Source: Paramarasmius palmivorus
Lineage: Eukaryota; Basidiomycota; Agaricomycetes; Agaricales; Marasmiaceae
Direction: 5' to 3'
Assembly (NCBI GenBank): GCA_037176845.1
Contig: JAYKXP010000195.1
Span: forward strand, 1-64,000
Length of the DNA stretch: 64,000 nt
The notes under the pieces are model-generated. The model was not told the origin of the DNA, did no database searches, and saw only the letters and a list, made by a program, of their open reading frames with translations. Shown here piece by piece: positions 45,277 to 54,622 of this stretch; within the stretch, counting starts at the first letter, position 1, and the number at the start of each line of letters is the position of its first letter. The translations under genes and the position numbers were made by a program.

Positions 45277-46570
45277 TTAAACTTGCTCCCTTGGCTGACA
45301 CTCCGGAGATATGTCAATCACGGTACCCAGACTCGTTGTTTTTGCAGCTGCGGCCTGCATGGATGAGATAGCTTCATCCACAGTGGAGACGCTAAGCCCC
45401 AAAGCTATCCGGACAATGACCAATGTTTGTGAAATCCCCTGAGGTTCTTTATTAACATAGATTTATCAGTACAGGGAAGAATACTTACCGAAAAGTAAAT
45501 CAAAGTGTTTTGCAGTACATAACCAAACGTCATCAAGTCGTTGCCGCCGCCACGTTTGGGATAGGTGACGATTAGCCTTGTTGATATCGTAGCATAAGCA
45601 ATGAGAACGATAGGGTATATCATGTTCGATTCAATTCTATTTCAGTCAATATGACTAGGAAGGCAAAGCACGAAGACGAGTAGACGTACGTAGCAGCAAT
45701 TAAACAACTGTACATCCTCCGAGTTTGGGCCGCTAGAATGTCCCTTGCTTGGCGTGACATGTAAAATATTCGGCCAGCTAGATCGTAAAGCGACCGGGGA
45801 ATTAGTGTGAATTATAGTACTTGAATGACACACTACCTATCATGCTTGTTATCGCAGTGTTTGTGAACGCCGTAAAGAAATAAAGACCACACGTTATGTA
45901 GTTTGATGCCAGGACATTGTCTAGGCCTGATTCAGATAAAAGTGAGCTTGTTGCATTGAGTCTCATGGATTGTATTGGGAGAAACTCCCAACCGCCACGG
46001 TAGAGTATAATGACTATCAATGCCATCACTAAAAGTTTAAGGTGAGTGTACGACGGAGTATAGCAAATCATCCTATCCACGAACCATGATTAATCACACA
46101 TAAGAATCCGAAAGCTATTATTATCCACCGTCGCCTTCCCCATACAATGTAACATCGCCAGATCTAATGGATGGATTGCAAATGAGGGACCACGAAGGCT
46201 ATGATACTGATATCTCACCATTACCACATCAGCAGTTAAACTGTTGGGTGTTAATTAGAGTTGTATTTATCTGATACAATACCTCTTACTTTGCCAGGAA
46301 GAATAGCACCATTCGTGCCACTGGACTCCTGCATGTGCTACAGTCAGTGTTTTCAATAATGAATCAATATCCTTACAAAATGGTCGATATCCACTCCGTG
46401 TACCCCACTATAGTTACAATTGTTCCCAAAATAAAGGGGAGAAAAAGAAGAATGATGTGCACTCGGCGCTTCTCCAATCGTCTCTGTATCAGAATATAGA
46501 TACATTGAACGACGAGGACGGTATATGTCCCTAATTATGGTCCGTCAGCAAGGATCAATAGGACATTGGG
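45277..46570 (-). CDS. Agaricomycete seven-helix membrane protein
   Basis: Minus strand, multi-exon; exact starts of the 5' exons are uncertain. In order: T-Y-T-V-L-V-V-Q-C-I-Y-I-L with I-I-L-L-F-L-P-F-I-L-G (about 46530-46380), small exons with S-P-V-A-R-M-V-L-F-F-L and L-T-A-D-V-V, then I-W-R-C-Y-I-V-W-G-R-R-R-W-I-I-I-A (about 46150-46090), F-F-T-A-F-T-N-T-A-I-T-S-M-I joined to A-G-R-I-F-Y-M-S-R-Q-A-R, an I-E-S-N-M-I-Y-P-I-V-L-I-A-Y exon, and G-I-S-Q-T-L-V-I-V-R-I-A-L-G-L-S ending at the stop 45277. The R-C-Y-x-V-W, A-G-R-I-W/F-x-x-S-R, E-S-x-x-I-Y and P/Q-T-L-I-I-V-R-x-x-L-G motifs are typical of a large fungal seven-helix family of unknown function. It sits antisense inside tandem unit 2. 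Confidence 0.72.
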
Positions 46571-46612
46571 TGGTTGCACCATAAATCGCTCCGATTACCT
46601 GTTTATAATGTA

Positions 46613-47040
46613 TCAATTTAAATGATGAATGAGCACCACCAGACGACCCACAAAATTTGTGCCTTCTAGACGGTGTAAATATGAAAGTTCGTCATGATCA
46701 TGTCCATTCGAGTTGACGTTATTAAGGATGTCCATTTGGGCCACATCAATTACGACGGATAGGATAGCCAGAACAAACAGAATGGAAAGGACAGTAAGTT
46801 GCATTCGGTCCTTCCCATTAGGTTGTTTGACAAGAATGTAGATGCGTTGCACGAAAATTGCTGCGTATGAGCCTGTGAAACACCTCAGTAATCACTCGGT
46901 GCAGTTCACCATATACACATGCCAAACAACATCCCAGCGCCCTAACACATATGAATTAGGGTATGAACCGTTAATTGAGATTAGAAAATAGGAATACTCA
47001 CAAACATAACAGCCATCAAAGATACAAAGTAATTTGGCAT
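46613..47040 (-). pseudogene. N-terminal half of a second seven-helix gene copy
   Basis: Minus strand. It starts M-P-N-Y-F-V-S-L-M-A-V-M-F (47040-47002), continues through a small G-x-L-F-G-M-C-like exon to S-Y-A-A-I-F-V-Q-R-I-Y-I-L-V-K-Q and a second helix (L-T-V-L-S-I-L-F-V-L-A-I-L-S-V-V-I-D-V-A-Q), then ends in a stop at 46613. This corresponds to the same first two helices as T-Y-T-V-L-V-V-Q-C-I-Y-I-L in the adjacent gene, so it is either a truncated tandem duplicate or an alternative 5' end of that gene. Confidence 0.5.
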
Positions 47041-47372
47041 GATGCCTGCTAGATATTATAGAAGCCTGGGGGTCAGGAACATGAAACGTAGGATGGTATC
47101 CTTTTATTTCAATGAAAAAGGCTGTGAAGTAGAATGAGGTCCTTATGGAGTATCGTCACCGAAGTGCTGTTCCCTTGGAGCGAAGAACCATTGTGATCCT
47201 TCTTGGTATCACCCGGATTATAGCCTCTGGTTTATTACAGTCTGATCCAATTAATTCAGGGAAACGCACTACTTCCTGGGACAGACATTTAATCTACTGC
47301 AGGTTTGTCCATGGTCAATGCATAATTACAGATAAGTAGGCGAGACATCAAAAAACTAAAAACGTTAGCTAG

Positions 47373-47692
47373 TGTGTGGTGCTCAGGCTGGGACTTCTAA
47401 GTGGAGTACATCACCGGTGCGAGTCACAGTTATGTTTCCATCACGTCCGGATCCTCTGGGCCCTGTGCTATGCAGTGGAGCTCCTGCCAAAGTGCAGAGT
47501 AGTGGCGGCGGCGGGCGGGCGGTGGAGAGGGCCAATTGGGCTATGGCAGTGCCCTGAGGCTGCTAGCTATCACCAAAGGTGGTGGTATCGAATGAGGAAA
47601 TGGTACGATACATCAGGTTTATCTACGGGGTCAGTCACGTGGCTCGGGTGAAACCCGAGCTGGAGTAGTGGACTAGGTCCACCACTCCTAGG
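47373..47692 (+). mobile_element. Candidate SINE-like element, copy 1
   Basis: The left end has tRNA-promoter-like boxes: gtgctcaggctgg (A-box-like, about 47379) and ggtgcgagtca (B-box-like, 47416). The right end has two consecutive hairpins: gctcggg-tgaaa-cccgagc and ggagtagtggac-tag-gtccaccactcc. The inner and 3' parts (ctatcacc-aaaggt, then ggggtcagtc...) resemble 61742-61920. It sits exactly where the first exons of the following PY gene should be. No target duplication was found. Confidence 0.45.
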
Positions 47693-48513
47693 AAGTGTGA
47701 TTATCTTATCGAACACTCAGACCCATTGGCGTTTTGCGAGATACCATCGAAATAAAAGTGCGGGATAATACCACATCGCTAGGGAGGTAAAGGCATTAGC
47801 ACTGAAGTATATTTGAACACTGCACGCTCATGCTATCCAATGCAGCATTCCAAGCCTACGGCTGACAGCTTCTACAACGTTTGCATCAACCCCGCCCGAC
47901 ATGGGGATCTTTATTCCTATTGGTGATTTCACGAGCACCCATACGAAAGCTACCACTACCGATATGGCAATGTTTCCAAGCAAACAGTCTCAAAGGTAAG
48001 AAGCTTCTATGGGGATCAGATACCGCAATGGTTTTAAGACGTTCTAAAACAGCGGACCAGAACCTACAACATCCCCATGAGCGGCCTCGTCGCACGGCGA
48101 GTCTCATAGCCGGACCCGTTGCTGGTGTAGTTATCTTGATAGTCATCGTCTCTTGCATCATCGCCTTCCGGCGCCGGGCTCGGAGAAAGAAGCTTCGTTC
48201 CATGAAAACGGCGTTCATTTCTCCCTTCCCAGATACGGCACCAGCATCTGATAAGACCGGGAGAAAATCACGACAGGCAGTCGTTCAGAATGATGATGAA
48301 CACGAGGAGACGCCTCATCGTAGTGATTCTTCTAATCCTAATGTCGTCTTAGATGGAAGACAGCAGGATGTTCCAGAGGCATTACAGGAGGAGCGAAGAG
48401 AACGTCAGGTGAGATACCATGACGATAGTGGTTTCAGGCCTCTAACTCCTCCGTCAGATGCTGGAGATTCAAGTGTTCTTGATGTATCACCTCGATATGA
48501 TGCTGCGATTTAG
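47693..48513 (+). pseudogene. Headless PY-tail copy (tail ends SPRY)
   Basis: Homology to the PY gene at 43510 begins inside intron 2 (gattatcttatcgaacactcag). Exon 3 (P-I-G-V-L-R-D-T-I-E-I-K) and a Thr-rich stalk exon follow. The signal peptide and ectodomain exons are missing and the SINE-like element occupies their place. The last exon carries a small frameshift relative to the splice phase (t-c-c-c-c-a-t-g-a stop before the helix), then an open membrane helix (S-L-I-A-G-P-V-A-G-V-V-I-L-I-V-I-V-S-C-I-I) and tail with V-R-Y-H-D-D-S-G-F-R-P. The final box is V-L-D-V-S-P-R-Y-D-A-A-I, so PPxY is mutated to SPRY. Confidence 0.78.
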
Positions 48514-48992
48514 CTGTAGATGTCGAATTTGATGCCCTCATTTGACCGTTCGATGTGAACTCTTGAAGAAACATGAACAGGGTGAGTGCAAACATGACCT
48601 TCAGATGAATATGGCTGCATCAAATAATTTTCCGACGCACTGATGATCGAACGAAGCCATGCTAGGACATGCTCCCGTAACGCTGTGTTGGCGATGAAAA
48701 ATGAAGACGGGAATTCGTGTAACTTGCTGACACGACTGCCTGGTCAGCTCCCCGGCTCATGGAGATTCGTGTTCATCAAACCTGCAAGTCACATGCTCTA
48801 TGCTTTCCTGTCAGTCGTATCGTTCGTTTTCATCTTTTCTTACAATTTCCCGAAACCATCAATCATAAGTATGCTGGAAAAGATGCGAGTTTCAAATATC
48901 TCGAGATGATCATGCTGGTGACAATACGTCCCATATATGTGGAGTCCTGTTGCCGTTTCCCATCAACGTCTGTCCCCTTTACCCTGTTGAGA

Positions 48993-50212
48993 ATGCTTTC
49001 AAGCTGGACGTGGATGTACGTTTTCCTTTGCTTCTATATAATGCGAATACTTACGCATTTCAAAGGTACCTACCACTTGGATGTGTTCAAGGATTCAAGA
49101 TAACGAATGTCAAGCCAGAGGCGCCAACCATAAATGAAAACGCCGTTACCCTTACCGTTGACTGGATGGCAGGCAGCAATGAAGATGGGCCATTCACCGT
49201 TGGTATATGGGCTGACCCAGGCCCGACTTTGCCATCCCCCGTGCCACCCCCCGTGGCGACGACGCCTCTCAACAAAGAAGCTCAGCCGGTGATAGTCACA
49301 TTTACAGCACAAGATTTTTCTCAAGGGTGAGGACGAACCCGGAGTTATTCATTGTCACTAAAATATATTTAGCGCTTACTATGTATCCGGCGGAGAAGAA
49401 AAGTAAAGCACCAAATCTCATTCTAAAACACTGATATTCATCTATATACAGAGATTTTAGTGTCCCGAAGGCATTAGTCCAAGCCGCATTCCCCTCTGCC
49501 ATTAACATCAGACTTGGGACTGGCACCGAATCAACTGCGTATGATATACGCTCCCTTTCTGAAGTATGCATTCTCATCTGCTTGATAACAGGGCTGTAAG
49601 TGATATACCAACATCGACGAATAAACCTGCAATCAGTGCACCACCATCGTCCAGTACGACACTATCATGGAGTGATCAGTCCCAAAGGTGAAACGCTTTA
49701 GTTCCGATGAGATGCGCACTGATCTTGTAACATTACTGAATAGCAGTCTAGAACCGACGAGTCCCTCAGGTACACAACAGCAGCCTCATCGTCGTAACGC
49801 AGGTCTCATAGCTGGACCGGTCGCTGGTGTAGGCGTCTTGATCGCCATCGTCTCTTGCGTCATCATTTTTTGGCGCCAGGCTCGGCGAAAAAAGCTTCGT
49901 TCTGTGCAAACAGCATCCATTTCTCCCTTCTCAGATGCAACACCGGCATCTGATATTGCAGGTCGAAAACAACAGCAAATGGTGGTTCAGAACCATGACG
50001 AACACACGGAGAAGTCTGATCAGGGTAATTCTTCTAGTTTCGATGTTGTGTTAGATGGAAGACAGCGAGAAGTTCCAGAGGCATTACAGGAGCGAAGAGA
50101 ACGTCGAGTGAGATATCACAATGACAGTGGTTGGAGACCTGCGGCTCCGCTGTCCGAGACTGGAGAGTCAAGTGTCCTTGATGTACCACCTCAGTATGAT
50201 GCTGCAATTTAG
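48993..50212 (+). CDS. PY-tail single-pass membrane protein (PPQY), intact
   Basis: Model: exons 48993-49015, 49066-49326, 49373-49402, 49452-49538, 49592-49687 and 49744-50212, 321 aa, every intron phase 2. The signal peptide is M-L-S-S-W-T-W-M-Y-L-P-L-G-C-V-Q. The ectodomain (F-K-I-T-N-V-K-P-E-A-P-T-I-N-E-N; V-T-L-T-V-D-W; F-T-V-G-I-W-A; F-T-A-Q-D-F-S-Q-G) is nearly identical to that at 39306-39566. The stalk is shorter because it lacks the duplicated exon. The membrane helix (L-I-A-G-P-V-A-G-V-G-V-L-I-A-I-V-S-C-V-I-I-F-W) is followed by R-Q-A-R-R-K-K. The tail has S-I-S-P-F-S-D-A-T-P-A-S-D, V-R-Y-H-N-D-S-G-W-R-P and V-L-D-V-P-P-Q-Y-D-A-A-I. Last PY gene of unit 2. Confidence 0.87.
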
Positions 50213-50369
50213 CTGTAGAGGCAATCTTGATATCATGAGAATTACGAATAGGCTGAGTTATGACTGTGAGAAACCTAACGAAGGGGTTTCTTGTGGCAAT
50301 ACAGGGTTTGGGGTCACGATAGGTCGACAACTCAACAATGCGTAACATGTTGAAAATACAGTCACCTGA

Positions 50370-50905
50370 TTCTGCTTGCGCATGTCCGAGCTTTTAAGAT
50401 AACCGATGTAAGTCCAAAAGACCAAAAAGTTGAGAATAACACGGTTACCCTCACCATCAGCTGGCAGTATAATGGGAAGGGCATCTACTGCCAAAAGTCC
50501 CACATAGTTTCCCTATGTTGCAGCGATGTCAGTACAGACGGATGACAACTTGTCGGCGGCCATGCTTTTCTGCAAAGTTACCAGAAAGGCGAGTTTCTAC
50601 ATTCCCGAGAGAGTTGACGCTGATGGTCAGCCCCATAATTTGTGCTCGGTGTCACAAGCCCAGGAATGGAGCGACGGACATTGCAAGCCCCTCGCATTAA
50701 TCTTTTTTGCGATACCGATCGTTATATATCTTCGTCGACGGTCTAAGTGCCGCCGAGCTCCTGTTGACGTGCTCAACAGGCACAAAATGGTCAGAAATCA
50801 AAACATGTCTGAATTCCAGAATTCGTTAAACTGATATGGGCACAGTGCTAACCAAGAAAATTCACCAGTTCTCTAGGACTGACAGTGATAGGCAAATGGA
50901 CGTTT
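50370..50905 (+). pseudogene. CC-tail family remnant cut off before the coiled coil
   Basis: First gene of unit 3. The ectodomain reads R-A-F-K-I-T-D-V-S-P-K, N-T-V-T-L-T-I-S-W-Q, then a stop. The stalk/membrane region (about 50640-50770, similar to 41130-41250) includes L-I-F-F-A-I-P-I-V-I-Y-L-R-R-R-S. The tail reaches K-I-H-Q-F-S-R-T-D and gataggcaaatgga at 50900, where it jumps directly into sequence (cgtttcttgagcggca) that in unit 2 lies about 120 bp after the CC stop codon (41975). The coiled coil has therefore been deleted together with the 3' flank. Confidence 0.8.
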
Positions 50906-51334
50906 CTTGAGCGGCAATCCGGGCGTTTCAGGACAAGCGCATCGGAACCCTAACCTAACCAATGTCAACCGAAAATTTGGTCACAGTCACATCCATCACA
51001 CGTTGAATCACTCCCTCGACATTCATGATACCAAACGTTCCTCACAACTACTCATCCTTCTCGAATTACTCCTAGATCACAAACTCAGACAGGCTGACGT
51101 CTGTCCCTCAATTCTGCCACCACAAGACTCTCGAAGGTTGGATGCAGGTGTTTGCTTGTTACGTCAATTCCATCTTAATTGAACCTTCTCCAGCCAAACG
51201 TACGGCTCTACCGCCTTCCCTCAATTAACCTTGAAACTTCGGAACTGGGGATAGAGCAGAGATATATCAGAGGGACATCGGGCGATTTCGGGAATGGTAC
51301 CAGGTACAGTCGTCCTCTCTGTTGCATATAGTCC

Positions 51335-51803
51335 CAGCAGAGCTACTCTAACGTTTCTTCCCGCTATTTTCCGCTATCTCAGTAGGGCTACTCTAACCCC
51401 GCCTCCCACCGCCTCCCCGCCATTGCCGGTGATAGTTCTTCCACCCAAAGACACTTGCACGGTCCTATTGTTCGAACACAAGATCAAACATAAGCTCAGG
51501 ATTGGTTATCACTACTCTTTCCGCCACCTACCTCTCAACCTTACTTCGCATGGCTCGCCCTGCTAGTCAACATTGAGAAGACTTTGCCACTCGTGCCTGC
51601 ATCTGCCATCCTGTCTCCCCTTCCCAGCATCCCACTACTGGTGGCGTTCGCTACGTGGAATTGGAGTGTCGAATATGGGAAGTTTTGAAGACAGGTGTTC
51701 CTGGATCATGTTGGGTTGGGTATCGTTGAACGGTCGGTATCATTTCACCGCGGATCGATTGAAAGCGATATCAAGGATAGATCAGGTCCAGAGAGACAGA
51801 GAG
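51335..51803. repeat. Spacer module copy 3
   Basis: Same landmarks as the other three modules: cagagctactc at the left, a gttgggttgggtatcgttga segment and a right end in gagaggtatgtg. The coding-like frame is degraded (V-G-L-G-I-V-E-R-S-V-S). Confidence 0.7.
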
Positions 51804-51980
51804 GTATGTGTCTCGTGGTTATACATCCAAAGAACGGATGCTCACATCCTTGCAAGCATACATACCAATATCTATTTCCTGCCGTTGGCGTTCTTCATAT
51901 CCTGTCGGCAGCGTGTGCCTATGGGTATGGTCACCCCTCTTCGTTCAGTTTCAAGGAGGCTGTTTAACGTAACTTGACTA

Positions 51981-52423
51981 CCTATAGCCGTCCCCACAGA
52001 GCTACTCCAACCCTTCCTCCGACCACCGTCCACCATTGCGATACTCCCTCCAACCAGAGTATCTTCTACATGCCCCCACTACCGGCCCGAAATTGAACAT
52101 AATCCCCGGATTGGCCTATCATTACCCTCTCCACCATATGCTTCTCGAAATGGCTTCTCATGGCTCGTCTTGCTACTCAATGTTGACAACTTCACCCCTC
52201 GTCCCTTCATCTGACATGCTTTATCTCTTTTCTAGTTTCCCACTCCCGGTGGCGTTCTCTACATGGAATTGGAGAGCTGAAAATTGGAAATTTGAAGATA
52301 GAGAAGTTTAGACGATTGCTTCTGGGTCATGTTGTTTCGGGTATCATTAGATGGGCAATATCATCCATAGCGGATCAATTGGAAGCGATACGGAAGATAG
52401 ATCGGGTCCATGAAGTCGGAGAG
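51981..52423. repeat. Spacer module copy 4
   Basis: A tandem second copy within the same spacer. It has the longest open reading: L-L-L-G-H-V-V-S-G-I-I-R-W-A, then S-S-I-A-D-Q-L-E-A-I-R-K-I-D-R-V, to gag|gtatgt. Confidence 0.7.
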
Positions 52424-52832
52424 GTATGTACCCTGCGGTTATACATGCATAGATCACACGCTCACTATTCGCAAGCATTCGTGTCAATACCTGGTTCCTG
52501 TCGTTGACTTCTTTCACATCCTTTGGGGATCGCGGGCGTATACATGTTCACCGTGTGTCTTGCCTCCAACGCGGAAGTGATGCCTCATCTGGTTCTTTTA
52601 CGATGGTATTCATTACCTTCGTGCACCATTATTCGCCTCTTGTTGTATCAGGATCATACGATGATCAGTGTCCATATCTTGTTCCGCTCTGCGGCCGAGT
52701 TGAATGTGTCAGGATCTGGAATGGATGGCGCATTCGGTCAGATAGGTGATGATCAACGAGCTACGAGATCATGAAGGTCTCAAAAAGGGCGTTTTTGGTT
52801 TTTGTCTCGACGATATCTCCCCACCTGCGAGG

Positions 52833-54210
52833 ATGGTATACAAAGCGACGTACGTGTCTAGGCTCTGCCCTTTGTAATTATTTCTGAACAAGTTCAAGGT
52901 ACCTAGCTACGGCTTCGTTGGTGTCAATCAGGTGGCGTTGAAGATCACAGACGTCAACCCCAAATCGCAGACACTACCCCCAGGGAGTACGACCGCCGAG
53001 CTCACCATAACTTGGGAAACGGAAAGCGACGCTGAGACGACGGAACAAATAGCACTTTTCTTGCATTTGGATGGGGAACCACTCCTGCAAGGAACCACAG
53101 GTCCTGTAAACGTGTCCCAATCCCCATCCAAAGTCGCATTTACCAATGTGGGCGCAGGGTGCGTACGCTTCATCCTTCTGAAGACCCGTAGAGCTCAACC
53201 ATTATCGTTAGAAAGTACGTAGTATATGCAATCAAAAATTCAACGTAAATGCTTTATTGCCCTCTAGGAATTTTCATTATCTTATCGAGCACTCAGCTTT
53301 AGACCAATTGGTGTTTCTCCAGATATTGAAATAAAAGCGCAAGATCCATTGGGAAGGTGAGAAGTATTGCTACTATGTTATACTTGAACACTGAAAGCAA
53401 ATCCTGTTCTATACAGCACTCCATTACCCCCTGTCACAGATCCACGGAATGATGATCCATGGCAAACTTCTACAACCACAACCGGAACGCCACCCACAAT
53501 TGTGACGCCTACGACAACGCAGACGACCTCATCTATGACTGCGAAAATGACTGATATTGAGCAGGCCGATACCGAGATAAGCACAACTGGTTCAAGTGGG
53601 ACGGTTACTCCCGCCAACAACACCGCCAACGATTCTGCGATAAGCTCCTCGACAAATGACAGCTTCCGGGGCTCAAACCCAAGGTGTGGTTAACTTCAGT
53701 TCGGCACTTGCACGTCCTAACCTTCTCATACAGCGTTGCGCCCAGTAGAAACAGTCTTGCGCCCAATGGAAACAGTTCGGACATCCAAGACCGGCACCGT
53801 GGTCGTATGGCTGGTCTCATAGTCGGAACCGCCTCTGGTGTGGTTGTATTGATCATCATCGTCTCTTGTGTCATCACACTCCGGCGCCGGGCTCGGAGAA
53901 AGGAGCTTCTGTCTGTGCAAACAGCGTCCGTTTCTCCTTTCCCAGATACGGCATCGGCATCTGATACGGCAGGTCGAAAACAACGGCAACCAGTGGCTCA
54001 GAATCATGATCAACACGCGGAGAAGCCTCATGATGCTTCTAGTCTTGATGTGGTAGACAGCAGGAAGTCCCGGAAGCATTACAGGAATCCCGAAGAGAAC
54101 TTCGATTGAGATACCACGATGATAGTGGTTTCAGGCCTCTGCCTCCCCCCTCTGATGCAGGAGATTCAAATGTTCTTGATGTACCACCTCGGTATGATGC
54201 TGCGGTTTAG
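52833..54210 (+). pseudogene. PY-tail family copy with damaged signal peptide and frameshifted tail
   Basis: Second gene of unit 3. The ectodomain exon is open (A-L-K-I-T-D-V-N-P-K-S-Q-T-L; A-E-L-T-I-T-W-E; V-A-F-T-N-V-G-A-G). A 1-bp deletion relative to 37417-37480 puts the hydrophobic signal (Y-L-A-T-A-S-L-V-S) out of frame with it. An alternative donor keeps the ectodomain frame but loses the signal. The Thr-rich stalk and membrane helix (L-I-V-G-T-A-S-G-V-V-V-L-I-I-I-V-S-C-V-I-T-L) are open. A deletion of about 10 bp near 54053 (the D-V-V-L-D-G-R-Q-Q-E region) shifts the frame and gives a stop at about 54109. The boxes Y-H-D-D-S-G-F-R-P and V-L-D-V-P-P-R-Y-D-A-A-V remain out of frame up to 54210. 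Confidence 0.8.
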
Positions 54211-54622
54211 TGTAGAGTTGAATTTGATACCCCTTCTTTGACCATCGATTTGAATTATGAATGCGTACACGACCAGGAGATAATTGAGGGTGCATGAAGG
54301 TTTTCCGATGTGTTTATGGTAGAAAATTTCAACGGTCATGGTGAGTCGCACGCGAATCGTGAGACCTGATCATATTCAATGAAGCGACTGCGCCAACGAT
54401 CAGACCTAGAACTCACGTGTTCTATGCATTACTATCGATAGTTTTCATCTTTTCATACAATTTCTTGAAACCATCAATCATATGTTGAGGAAGATGCGAG
54501 GATCAAGGTGAGAACATATCTCACAGATAATCATGCTGTTGAGATGCAGTGACAATATGACCCATATATGTCGAGTCCTGTTGCCATTCCTCATTGACGT
54601 CTGTCCCCTTACTCTTTTGAGA

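Larger units (their letters stand above)
50906..52832. other. Spacer of unit 3 with two module copies
   Basis: Repeats the spacers of units 1 and 2 (accctaacctaacc at 50946; gcgatttcggga; cagagctactc). It contains two tandem copies of the module and, from 52770, an M-K-V-S-K-R-A-F frame leading into the next gene. No intact gene is seen. Confidence 0.6.

Noticed and set aside
47372..47651. Two overlapping plus-strand frames with Gly/Arg-rich stretches
   Set aside because: They coincide with the repetitive SINE-like element and its GC-rich core; no splice-linked coding context.
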